Part shown: positions 46,606 to 57,119 of the stretch, one piece after another | Position numbering within the stretch: position 1 is the first letter of the stretch | Layout: each line of letters starts with the position of its first letter | Assembly (NCBI GenBank): GCA_038503035.1 | Contig: JAVSML010020794.1 | Span: forward strand, 52,199 to 116,198 | DNA length: 64,000 nt | Direction of reading: 5' to 3' | Source: Crocodylus rhombifer | Lineage: Eukaryota > Chordata > Crocodylia > Crocodylidae | Notes under the pieces: generated by a model | Databases searched by the model: none | Told to the model about the DNA's origin: nothing | What the model saw: the letters and a program-made list of their open reading frames with translations, nothing else | Translations under genes and position numbers: made by a program

Positions 46606-48012
46606 AGCAGGTGGAATGCCAATGTTGTGCCCATCCACAAGAAGGGCAGGAGGGAGGACCTAGGTAAATGTAAGCCAATCAGCCTAACTTCCATCCTAGG
46701 GAAAATCCTAGAAAAGATCATCAAGGAGCCTTATCTGTGATAAGCTTGCAGAAGGTAAGATTCTGAATGACAGCCAGCATGACTTCAACATGGGCAGGTC
46801 TTGCCTTACCAACCTCATCTCCTTCTATGACCAGGTAACTCACCACCTGGACATGAGGAAGCAGGTTGACATTGTATACCTAGACTTCCAAAAGGCTTTT
46901 GATTTAGTACCCCACAATATTCTCATGAGAAGATTGAAGCATTGTGAGCTTAACTCCAAGACAGTCAGGTGGGTGAGAAACTGGCTGCAGGATAGCACCC
47001 GGAGAGCTGTAGTGAATGGATCCATGTCATCCTGGCGAGAAGTGGGCAGTGGTGTCCTGCAGGGGTCAGTTCTCGGTCCAGTACTTTTCAAGATTTTTAT
47101 TAATCATTTGGATGTAGAGGTGAAGAGCTCACTGGCCAAATTCATGGACGACACCGAGTTATGGGGAAGTATGGTCACACTTGAAGATAGGCTACAGATA
47201 CAGGCAGACTTGGATGGGCTAGCAAATTGGATGGATCAGAACCCGATGAAGTTTATCATTGAGAAATGTAAAGTGCTGCACCTCAGGACGAGCAACCCGC
47301 AACACACCTACAGGCCTGGTGGCACCAAACCAACTAGCACCACGAATGAAAGGGACCTAGGGGTAATAATAGACCGCAGTATAAATATGAGCCAGCAGTG
47401 TGATGCTGTAGCCAGTAGGGCAAATAATAGTTTGGTATGCATCAATCAATGCATCTCCAGCAAAATGAAGGAGGTGATTCTTCTGCTCTACTTGGTACTG
47501 GTGAAATTGCAGCTGGAGTACTGCATCCAGTTCTGAGCATGACACTTTAACAAGGACGTGGACAAGCTTGAGAGAGTCCAAAGAAGAGCCACCCGTATGA
47601 TCAGAGTCTTAAAAGGCAAGCCATACAAGGAAAGGCTGAGGGACCTGGGACGCTTCAACCTAAGTAAAAGAAGGCAGAGTGGGGACCTGTCCTAGGGGAG
47701 TACATCAAGGGCTCCGTAAGCAACTGTTCACCAGGGCACCTGAGGGGAAAACCAGGAGTAATGGCCACAAACTCCTGAAAGATCAATTCAGGCTCAACAT
47801 TAGGAGAAACTTCTTCATGGTCAGGGTGTTCAGACTGTGGAATAAGATCCCTCCAGAGCTGGTGCAATCACTTACCCTGGAAATCTTCAAGAGGAGACTA
47901 GACAGTCACCTTGCTAGGGTTACCTGACTGACAGCTATCTTTCCTGCTTGGTGCAGGGGGCTGGACCCAATGATCTTTCAAGGTCCCTTCTGGCCTTACA
48001 ATCTATGAATCT
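46606..48012 (+). mobile_element. CR1 LINE in the Polinton polymerase, 5' truncated
   Basis: Starts in the RT fingers (WNANVVPIHKKGRREDLG) and contains YLDFQKAFDLVPHN, SGVLQGSVLGPVLF, and FMDDTELWG in place of FADD. It runs to YCIQF and a stop at 47536, then continues frameshifted through NGHKLLKDQFRLNIRRNFFM to the tail at 47940-48012 (ATCTATGAATCTAT). The polymerase is readable on both sides. It is older than the copy at 2240 but younger than the Polinton. Confidence 0.9.
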
Positions 48013-48256
48013 ATCCTGTGGCTACCTGCTTCTGTTGGAGTGCAGTTCTATGTACTGTGAGAAAAGTGTTTGTTCAATTCTGGCATGCATCACACATCCA
48101 AAGGGGCCTGTTTCTCATCAGTGTGTTTACACTGTTGCTATCTTATTCCCACACAGAAGCGTCACAATAGGAACATAAGTTTCCTGTTTTCTTTGATGGG
48201 TAGCATGGGGGGAAAAAAGGTTTTGCGGGGGGTGCAGTTTCACCTTGGCAATTCCA

Positions 48257-48560
48257 AAATAGCTCAACAGGGTACAACATTGTCATGAATTATTTCAGAG
48301 TGCCTGATACTTAATGAGGTTCAACAGTTCCTTATTCAGCCATGGGGTCTTCCTTGCCCATTGACTGCATTTCTTGTGAGATGGTATGGCTTTGCCCTGT
48401 GCTTCAAGGATTATGTTTTTGAGAGATGACCATTCCTCGTGTACTTCCTTTTCTGGAAGGGGCATGGCCTCTAATTGCCTGACTGACCAATTCTGTCAGT
48501 TTACAAAAGTCAGCCTTCCCAAAGTTGAGGACTTCTGTTTTGCTGAGTGGTTTGCCTGCT
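48257..48560 (-). pseudogene. LINE ORF2 linker fragment
   Basis: Minus strand. Reads KQKSSTLGRLTFVN-like and SRKGSTRG-like pieces, better seen as ILEAQGKAIPSHKKCSQWAR and KTPWLNKELLNLIKYQAL. This is the stretch between endonuclease and RT of a CR1/L2-like LINE. It forms the left part of the block that interrupts the polymerase and points opposite to the CR1 joined to it. Confidence 0.7.
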
Positions 48561-48561
48561 C

Positions 48562-49877
48562 TTCGGTGAATTAAGAAGGTGACGAAGTGCTGCTTGACCT
48601 GGTACTGGCTAGTGGGGATGACCTAATCGGCGACCTGGTGATCGATGGGAAGCTGGGTGACAGCGACCACGAGCTGATCACCTTCACCATCTGCTGTAAA
48701 GCTGGCAAGTCAGTCAGCAACACGGAAGTCCTTGACTTCAGGAGGGCCAACTTGGACAAGCTCAGGAGGCTTGTCAGTGAGGCCTTAAGGGACCATGACC
48801 CCAGGGAGAGGGGAGTTCAAGAAGAGTGGTTGCTCCTCAAGGGAGCGATCCTCAATGCACAGGCTAATTCGATTTCATCTTGGAGGAAAGGCAGCAAGAG
48901 GGCACAGCAGCCCCCCGGGCTCTCCAGGAATCTAGCAGACCTCCTGAGGCTAAAAAGAAAGGCCTACAAAGGATGGAGGATGGGATTCACCTCTAAGGAG
49001 AATTATTCTGCACTGGTCCAGTCCTGCAGGGAGCAAACCAGGAAAGCCAAGGCTGCAACTGAACTCCAACTAGCTTTGAGTATCAAGGACAATAAAAAGT
49101 CCTTTTTCAGATATGTGGGGAGCTGGAGGAAAAGCAAAGGCAACAGTGGACCCCTGCTGAACCAGATGGGGCAACTGACAACTGATGCCCAGGAAAAAGC
49201 CAACCTATTAAATGGGTACTTTGCATCGGTCTTTCATCAGTCCCATGGGACGCCCATGCCCGCTACGGGACAGGGAGGTCCAGGTGAGGGAGATGCCCTG
49301 CCCTCCATTAATGCTGACCTTGTGAAGGAACACCGTGAGATGCTGGATACCTTCAAATCAGCCGGCCCTGACAATCGACACCCCAGGATACTCAAGAAGC
49401 TGGCAAGCATCATAGCCCAGCCCCTGGCACGGATCTTTGAAAACTCCTGGCGCTCTGGTGTAGTGCCCGAAGACTGGAAGAAGGCCAATGTGGTGCCGAT
49501 CTTCAAGAAAGGGAGGAAAGTGGATCCAGCTAACTATAGGCCCATCAGCCTGACTTCTATCCTGGGGAAGATCTTAGAAAAGTTTATTAAAGAGGCCATC
49601 CTTAATGGACTGGCCGACGCCAACATCCTGAGGGATAGCCAGCATGGGTTTGTTGTGGGTAGGTCTTGCTTGACTAATCTCATTTCCTTTTATGACCAGG
49701 TGACCTATCACCTGGACAAGGGAGAAGAGATTGATGTCATATATCTTGACTTCAAAAAAGCCTTTGATCTGGTATCCCATGATACTCTGATCCCAGTACT
49801 TTCCTGCCATGGCAGGGGGTTGGACTAGATGATCTACTCAGGTCCCTTCTGACCCTAGAAACTATGAAACTATGATA
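48562..49877 (+). mobile_element. CR1 with large internal deletion
   Basis: Plus-strand CR1 of the young subfamily, starting in the endonuclease C-terminus (LLDLVLASGDDLIGDLVIDG; GDSDHELITF). One frame stays open from 48587 to 49828, through DWKKANVVPIFKKGRKVDPA and YLDFKKAFDLVSHDT. At about 49788 it jumps straight to the 3' tail (TTCCTGCCATGGCAGGGGGT ... AAACTATGATA), so RT motifs B-C and the C-terminus (roughly 1 kb) are missing. Either an internal deletion or two insertions end to end would explain it. Confidence 0.88.
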
Positions 49878-52725
49878 GGGTCTTCCTTCATTTTGTTTAT
49901 GAAGGGGTAAAATCTCGTAAACTCATAATATTGTATTTATTCACTGGGTTTAATTTGATAATAAAGACAGATGGCATTAGTTCTCCCTGCAAAAGGAGTG
50001 TCCTTAAGCATCAGAAGAGAAGGGAGCTGGGTTCTGCTTAAAAATAAATAAATGTGTGAGCTCCCCATCAGAGTCTAACAGAGCCTTCAATTCAGGCAAT
50101 CAAATAGTCCTAACAGTAAACCCTGCTCAAGATAATCATACTGGTACAGCATCTGGTAATCAAAAAATCTGCAGGATGTCTCTGTCAGTGGGTCTTTTTC
50201 ATCATAGCAGGTGACACAGCCATGGAAAAAGCAGCCATTAAATTCAAAGGCCATACATTTCCTGTCAATTTTGGTATAACCATCTAAAAAACTAGGAGCC
50301 TACCTGAAATTCCCCACACTGTAAAGCATGGTGAATTTGAAAGTTTTCTTTCTCCAAGATGGACATTATCCATTGAATAGATGCAGTTGAAAACCTTTTT
50401 CTGTCTGTGATAGTTGTCTGGGGGAGAAGTCTGCACTGACAAAAACATAAGCCTGTACATGGACATACAGATAGATTCCAGTGTGATAGATCAGAAAGGA
50501 TCCTTGCAGAGCTTTACTTCTTTGAGTTTACTATCTGTTTTCACCATGTCTACCCACTGTATAATTTTCATAGTTTTGTTCCAGCAGGCCTCTTTCAATA
50601 TTTTTTTACATAATGCTGGCAATAATAGGCCAGTTCCTTTTGCATGTCAAAGGGATTATCATGGTTACCCTAATACCATCCTAAAAACTGTTTGTTCTCA
50701 CCAGACATCTTACCTTCAACTCTGTATTGCTGTGCCTTCAGGATAGGTCCCAAATAATTTTGGTTTTCCACCATGTTGAAAATGTGGGAAATACCATTTG
50801 CATCCTTCAAGCCCCATTGCCTGAGGAAGCTTGCTAAGTTTCGTTGGCAAAAAGCTTAAAGAATTTACAAAATGGATAACTAGGCTGGTCATGCCTATAC
50901 AAGAGTTTACCACTTTGGATGATTAGTTTCATCCCCACTTTTTCCTTTCATTAACTGATTCATGATAAAGTAGCCATCATAGCCTTTGGGATTGTGAGGT
51001 ATGATGGTGTAGTCCTGGAACTTTTTATTGATAAAGGCCTTAATAAAAATTCAGACAAACACTCTTCACCCTTAAATTCCCAAATGCTTTTGGCTTTTAG
51101 GCCTTACATGTAGAAAGGTTGGGTTTTTTTTTACTTTTTGGCTGTGGCTTTTCAAGGGGATTTTTTCTCCTGTCTTTAGCTCCATCTCAAAAGTGTAACT
51201 GGGAGAGTGTATCCCTGTTTCCTGCATACATTCAAAATCATTAAAAGTATAACTTGTGCCTATTTCAGGCTTTGTAATCTGATGTATAAAACACTGATCC
51301 TTGTTTACATCTGTGATTTTCCCATAACATTGATTGCTTCCCTTCAGACTTGTGCTTTTTGTTCATGTAAGATTTACACTTACAACACAAAGCTTTACTC
51401 AGACATTCAGTCTGCTTTTCAGAGGCCAGAGTCCCATGCCTTTGGACCAATGGACCAGTTTACAGTTAGGGCACCTCCATGCCCCATCCACATTGTCTGT
51501 GCAGTTTGGGCTCAGGCAAAGGTGACATTGGAACCTGCACACATGACTATGGCTACATCTGACAAAGGTTGCAATAATTTCTCATACCAAACATCTTTTT
51601 CACATCCAAAAAACCATAATAATATTTGTTATGCAGCAAAATAAAACACGTGTCAGGGTATCTAGGTGTATCACGTTTTAAATATACTTCAACCCATTTT
51701 ACTTTATGTATTGCTATATGAATGTTAACCTGTACAATATTTTTAAACAAGGCCAGCTTGTTGAGGATAATTTTTTTGAGTTAACCACTTCAACTTCTCA
51801 TAGAGCAGTTTGGGACCATCTAGCAGTTTAGCATATGTGGCTCCTCTCCATGTTGTGAGAACCAGCAGGCTACCTGCAAAACACAGACTATTAAAGGTAT
51901 TCGGGCTGATTAAATACTTCTTTTTTAGCAGTGATCTGGGAATAGGGGACAGAGTTTATAACTGTACAATCCCCATTGCGCACACCTCTTACAATGAACA
52001 CAATCAGCTGAAATCCCAAATCAAACAGTAGTACTCTCTGGCTTTGTAGCCGGTCAATGATCCACTCTATAAACAGGTCAGTGGACATCTAATTTAAATT
52101 AATTGCTCAAGAATATAAACAGTTCCTCATACTCTCTGCCTGAATACATAACTAGGCATACTCATCAGGTGTGACTCTCTGGTGCAGTTCTGCTACAATA
52201 TGTTCTACCCCTCTGCTTATGGTTTCATGCACCACTTGTAATGGAACAAGCTCCAGATTCAGAAAATGGAAGTCCTCTGTATATCTTGTGCCTCCAAATT
52301 TAACTACAGACAACTCTTGTCTTCTTACCTGCACCATATGTATGCCCAGTGAAACATCCTCTGCAGGTTCAGAAGGAGTGGTGTTTGAGGAGCCCTGTAC
52401 CAGGTCTTCTAAATCATATTTACCACCACAGCTTTCTGACTGCAGGTTCGGGGGGGGGGGGGCCACATTCAATAGGCCCTCTAAAGGATCTTCTGAATCA
52501 TATGTGCCACTTCCCACTCTCTAACTCTGCAGGGCCAGGAGGAGGGGAAGCATTCAAGGGACCCTCCAGCAGGTTTAAACCACCATCGCTAGGCCCATTC
52601 TGATCCTCAGGCCGAGCATTTCTGTGATTTTTATAGTGTTTTTAGAGGCTTCTGACCCAGTTCCCACCTTTTTGGTATTTTTAGGAATTGATTTTCTGAA
52701 GCAGAGATTCCTTCTTTGAGGGCAT

Positions 52726-53985
52726 TGTGTGTGATGGCTTGAGAAATATAACATTTATGCCTCAGCCTTAGTCATTCACTTTCCACAAATGTATAGGTGA
52801 GCTTAACCACTACAAATTTTAAAGAGACTTAACTTGAAGGGCTGTATTCACAGGTCTGATTCACCCCCACCCAAAGCCCCCTCCCTCAGAAGTGAGTGCA
52901 CACACACAGACACAAACCACATTTCAAAAGCTTGTTTCAGGAAATGGACCTTTCATTATAGGGTGAATACATGAAGGTACACTTTTGTTCTGTTTTCCTA
53001 TTTTAGAAGATGGGGTTCTGCTTGAAAACAGTTGCAGACAGTATAACTTAATGTACTTACATTAACACAGTCACAAATAACTCTTCTATTTTTTACAAAA
53101 AAATTTCCTTGCTGTAGTAAAATTACATATGGTTGTCCCACTAAATGTCTTTGTAATAAAAATCAAGTTATATAGTAAGTAAAATAGTGTGTATATACAT
53201 AAAGTAAAAATAATAAATATGTAGCGAACTGTTTTCAAGCAAAGTTCCAATTAAAAAGTGTTTTCATAGAGTTAAATCCTTTATCCCCAAATATACATAT
53301 AGCAAACTCTGTGTTTTTTTAAGTTACTATTAAAAATTATTTTAATAAAGTTAAGATGCTGTAGTTACATAAGCTGGTTTTATCTGCAAGACAGGCTTCC
53401 ACCCCCTCCCCAAGAAAGATGAGACTGATGAGAATGTATTTTATACAGTCTTTATTTCCATCAAATTTGTACATTATTTGCTTTCTTTAACTGTATTTTT
53501 TTTGCTAAACCTTCCTTCTCCTAAGAAGGGATTTTATAATTCCTAGTGACAGCTAAGTCTTGCTGGTTTTGTCTGTATGACACACTCACAACCTAATTCA
53601 CCCCTCCCCATATGAATGTACTTAGAGATCCAAGTCAGTAAAGCAAATGGCAAACTGCTTAGCTGAAAAGAGCTGTTGTGCTTTAGTTTTTACTTCAACG
53701 TTTTTATCTTTACAACACATTCATAAAGCTGAGTCATCACCCTCTCCCCCCACCCAAAACCCTACCTCCCCAAAAAACAGAAGTAACACCAGTAAAATAC
53801 ATTTAAAATTGTTTTTGCTAAACCCTTCTCCTCAGCAGGTTTTTATACTTTCTAGTGCCAATTGAGTGTTCAGTATAGGGCACCAGAGGCTTTCCTTCCT
53901 CAGTGATCAAACCATGAAGAGCAGTATTTGGATTTTCTGCAAAATGCACCATGTTTAAAATCTCTATACCCAAAAATGTTTCTCT
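52726..53985. repeat. Right flank of Polinton with repeated blocks
   Basis: Blocks recur within this stretch. One is TTTGCTAAACCTTCCTTCTC near 53500 and TTTGCTAAACCCTTCTCCTC near 53814. Others are C-rich ACCCCCWCCCAAARCCCC words near 52865, 53400 and 53745, each preceded by TTTTCAAGC or TTACATTAA-type A/T sequence. Polintons often carry tandem repeats near their termini, so this could be the right terminal region. No terminal inverted repeat could be matched at the left. On the minus strand, 53985-53818 also gives an open run with ALHGLITEEGKPLVPYTEHS, not recognised. Confidence 0.45.
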
Positions 53986-53987
53986 GT

Positions 53988-54235
53988 GGGCGTCTCTCTG
54001 CAAGACACTAACCGCACAGTAGCCTAATAATACTGTGCAGTAATACATCACAGCACAAACAGTGCTAATGTGCTACTGTGCAGTATTATTAGGCTACTGC
54101 ACAGTAGCATCACTGAAAAGGTGTGTGCCAGCACTACTGTTCAGTAACACCAATATACTTCATATTACAAGAACTAAATTTAATGTGCAGTAACTACAGT
54201 GCATTAATGAATGTGTAGACATGCCCTGTGAGATG
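53988..54235. mobile_element. MITE of GCACAGTA palindromes
   Basis: Palindromic non-coding element. GCACAGTAGCCTAATAATAC near 54012 is inverted as GTATTATTAGGCTACTGCAC near 54083, and the right end reads ATGTGTAGACATGCCC. It resembles the MITE at 6061-6305 in end sequence and internal words. Confidence 0.65.
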
Positions 54236-54261
54236 TAAACAATGCATAGAATATACTGATG

Positions 54262-54638
54262 GAATAGTTTCATAGTAGCTAGAGTCGGAAGGGACCTAGG
54301 TAGATCATCTAGTCTGACCCCCTGCCTTGGCAGGAAAGAGCACCGGGGTCAGATGACCCCGGCAAGGTGCTCATCTAACTTCCTTTTAAAAATCCCCAGG
54401 CTAGGAGCCTGCACCACTTCCCCTGGAAGCCAGTTCCAGGCCCTAGCCGCCCTGACTGTGAAGTAGCGCCTCCTAATATCTAATCTAAACCTACCCTCCG
54501 CCAGCTTGTGACCGTTATTCCTGGTCACTCCTGGCAGCGCACGGGGGAACAGGGACTCCCCCAATACCTGCTGATCCCCCCTGACCAGTTTGTAGCAGGC
54601 TACAAGGTCCCCCCTTAACCTTCTCTTGTGGAAGCATC
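54262..54638 (-). mobile_element. CR1 3' fragment
   Basis: Minus strand. Tail TTTCATAGTAGCTAGAGTCG, then the ORF2 C-terminus RFRLDIRRRYFTVRAARAWN back to ESLFPRALPGVTRNNGHKLA and LVACYK. It is open over 70 codons, hence young. It truncates the minus-strand coding-like locus at 54640. Confidence 0.92.
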
Positions 54639-54639
54639 A

Positions 54640-55050
54640 TTTAAAACACTTTCCATATGCAACTCATTGCAAAGTTCCCACATTATCTGGTTTCTATCTT
54701 CAGCTAACCAGGTAAGACATTAATGACTACCTTGACTACACTCATCAAAAACACATCCCATGCATTTGTCAAAAAGCCTCATTCTCAAACAATATTTCAT
54801 TATGCCATAAAAAACATGCATAAGAAATTTCATGACACCTTTACATTCTTGAGATGTAACAGGACCTGATAGTTCTCTTCCCAACTTTCCTCTACAAGTC
54901 AAAGAATCATTACCTTCAGAAATACTGAGTCTCTCTCTCTGTTCTTCATAAAAAAGCAGCTTCTTTTCTCCAGTGTCCAGTTAATGGGTGTGTTGATGTA
55001 TAGGCTTTCTGAAGTCATTAAAAAGGCTTCATCTAACTGCAGAGGGGATT
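54640..55050 (-). pseudogene. Unrecognised coding-like locus with Cys/His-rich block
   Basis: I do not recognise this gene. On the minus strand an acceptor-like CCCCTCTGCAG lies just before 55046. Coding-like sequence follows: DEAFLMTSESLYINTPINW, a frame change, then from 54902 a 60-codon open run containing VMKFLMHVFYGIMKYCLRMR and FDKCMGCVFDECSQGSH. After one TAA (near 54720) it goes on CLTWLAEDRNQIMWELCNEL up to the CR1 at 54638. The GC-x5-CSQ-x2-H-x-CLTW pattern resembles Cys/His-rich small proteins I associate, from memory and weakly, with vertebrate Polintons. It might instead be a LINE or viral relic. Codon-like continuity across the stop argues against chance. Confidence 0.4.
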
Positions 55051-55099
55051 CAAATAAAAAACCTTAGTTAGCCACTCTTTATTCAAGCCTTAGCTAACT

Positions 55100-55611
55100 C
55101 TTGCCCTACCATGGTCCCAAAACCCACCCGCCACCAAATCCTAAGTGCCCCCCCGCCCCCCCCGCCATGCTCGAAGCCTCTTACCATCATCTCTGCTCCC
55201 TTCTGGACACCTTCCCACACAGGGTCCAGCATGAGGCACCCCTCTTCTCCTAAATACTCAACATCTGCTCCAGGACCCTGGACCTCTGGCTCACAGGCCT
55301 ACTACTGCATATTCACATGGGCTTTGTGACCCAGTTCCAGTGTCCCAGGCAGGTGGACTAGGGGGCTGTTCTCTTTGAATCTCCCCCTCCTCCTCAAAAG
55401 TATTACTTGCTTTCTTTGCAGGCATCTGACAAGTTTTGGTGGTGAAGCTTACACTTACTGGTGTAGTATAAGAATCCATATCTGTCTCTGTCTGCCTCAG
55501 CGGAAAAATGCATGGTCCACTTTGGAAAACAGACAGACTGGGTGCTCGTAGTCTAGGCCCCACCCTTCTACTCACTCTGTTTGGTTCAGAATATTTGGCA
55601 GAGAGGCCCAA
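55100..55611 (-). pseudogene. Unrecognised minus-strand frame, possible upstream exon
   Basis: A 106-codon frame from 55611 (starts MGLSAKYSEPNRVSRRVGPR; later KKASNTFEEEGEIQREQPPS) ends at 55291. Below it, 55280-55190 reads MLDPVWEGVQKGAEMM followed by a GGTAAGAGG donor-like site at about 55183. With the acceptor-like site near 55046 this could be a split gene with the locus at 54640. No family was recognised, and the low-complexity C-rich run at 55145-55170 argues for caution. Confidence 0.3.
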
Positions 55612-55904
55612 GGACTTTGAAACCCGCCACTAACTGGTCAAGCATGGTGGGATGGGTTGTTAGAGGGGTCATAATCCCCCACTACCTGATAGGTTTTGCC
55701 TGTGCTTTGTGGTCTAGGGTGGGCCCTGCAGCATGAGGCTTGGGCTTTGGGGCCTGATGGGTGACTCTTCTGATGTCATTGGCCATGTGATGGGTATGTT
55801 ATGCACCATGAGATGGGGGCAGGGGTTTCTGGGGCCAACATGGCAGTAAAAATGGCCATGAAAAAGGCAGCCTAGGGGGTGAGATTTCTGTTGTCTGTCG
55901 CACC

Positions 55905-56820
55905 CTTGATGCCGGTGCACCCTTGACCTGCGAGCCTGGGTTGGCACGACCGGCTTGGCGCGAGGATGGATTTATAACTGGACAGGTGGGTGTTAATGGC
56001 GAGCAGGAGTCAGATGATTTAAAGCATATTGGTTACACAGAAAGTTTATTTTACTTACACTACTGATGTAGTGCAGCATAGGCAGAGGAGTTGATTTATT
56101 CAGTTACAGCATGCAGATGCTCTGTCACCCAGCAATTACAGTGGGTTGCAGACTTGCTGAATACAGGTTTTAAGCAGTTCACACAAATTACTACGGTCTA
56201 CAGACTACCGAGAGCTCTTGACAAGGAAGACGGACGACGAAGATAAGACGGGCCGACAGAAACAGGGTTACGCCAAAAGAAAATAAACCGGGGCGGGGAG
56301 ATGTCTGTAACTGATCGGGTTACAGATTGTGGCTCCTGGGAATGCTCTGAGATCTCTGCTTTGGGCGGAAGTTCTTTCAAAGTTATATTTGACAAGGTAA
56401 CCAATTATTACACGCTAGGCATGAATAATTAATGAGTTGGCACTTGTGCTTTCTTTGCTCAAGTTTCATAAAAAAGGGGGTTATCTTTTGCTTGGGTGGT
56501 ACTGGTTCTGTTTGGTCACAGGAGGGCGAGCATAGCACATTATTTAATTTTACAACTTCATTAAAGTAGTTTCATTTTTATCTGGTCACCATGGGTACAG
56601 ATCTCTCGTGCTGAGTTGTCAAGGTCAGTTTCTTTCTCTTGTATGGGAGCTCAAGTAATTTGAAATGAGGCACAGACAGGGGTGTGTGTATGCAACACTG
56701 TTAATACAGAGGGATAAATTACAATTGCAGAGTTTGTTGTGTTAGCCTCTGACCCTTTGCCATCTGACCTTTTGCCATTGGCATCTAAAATCAAAGACTT
56801 TGATCTTTGACATTGTCATG
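55905..56820 (-). mobile_element. LTR-like block, minus orientation
   Basis: Read on the minus strand, an AATAAA signal (AGTAAAATAAACTTTCTGTG, near 56045-56065) is followed by some 140 bp of U5-like sequence with CACCTGTCCAG, GTCGTGCCAACCCAGG and a repeated CAAGGGTG word, ending near 55905 in GACAGACA. Upstream sequence to about 56820 would be U3 and R. This fits a retroviral-type solo LTR. The outer border and target duplication could not be fixed, and no internal region is attached. Confidence 0.5.
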
Positions 56821-57119
56821 CACCATATGACAGGGGATTGGGGTGGGGTTTTTGATATCACATATCATATAAGGGGAACAGGGACAGGCTTTTAGTTCCA
56901 AGATGGTGGCTGGATCCAAGATGGTGCAGGTGGTGGGCCACCGATCAAAGTTGACCTAAGCTATACCCTATATACTACCAACACAGTTGCTTTTTTATGA
57001 GTTCTCCTTCACTTGCACTTTTGGCCAGCTGTACTTCTGGACATAACACAAAGTTCATCAGCTACAGTCTGCTTGGTTAATTTTCTCTTTTTGAATAATA
57101 GTATTTGCATTTGTATCTG

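Larger units (their letters stand above)
42027..52725. mobile_element. Decayed Maverick/Polinton (adintovirus-like)
   Basis: A self-synthesising DNA transposon or endogenised midsize DNA virus. The recognisable set is a major capsid protein and adenain-like protease on the + strand, facing a minus-strand series of DNA polymerase B, packaging ATPase, pX-like core protein and a second small protein. Later insertions at about 43490-43800, 46606-48012 and 48257-49877 account for about 3.3 kb. No retroviral-type integrase, minor capsid (penton) gene or terminal inverted repeats were found, so the element is incomplete at least on the left. Every gene carries stops or frame changes. It lies wholly in the FEZ1 intron between the exons at 34146 and 59270. 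Confidence 0.85.
46270..52725 (-). pseudogene. Polinton protein-primed DNA polymerase B, twice interrupted
   Basis: Replication enzyme, family B with protein priming. The likely start is 52725 (MPSKKESLLQKINS). Next come two to three acidic/proline repeats (about 52390-52570) and FLNLELVPLQVVHETI near 52250. Exonuclease-domain block HNPKGYDGYFI is near 50976-51004 and FNGCFFHGCVTCY near 50205-50245. Palm motif A region EFTRFYPFINK is at 49892-49927, right beside an insertion (48257-49877). It resumes at 48256-48016 with PMLPIKENRKLMF and CKHTDEK, is broken again by a CR1 (46606-48012), and ends at 46270-46600 with the region around motif B (NYELVSVSWKLTKASCTLSG). Motif C with its catalytic Asp pair is absent. 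Stops are numerous. Confidence 0.85.

Noticed and set aside
53818..54051. Polinton integrase in the minus-strand frame GLITEEGKPLVPYTEHS
   Set aside because: No HHCC or DDE-type integrase motif is visible; kept only as an unrecognised frame in the repetitive flank.
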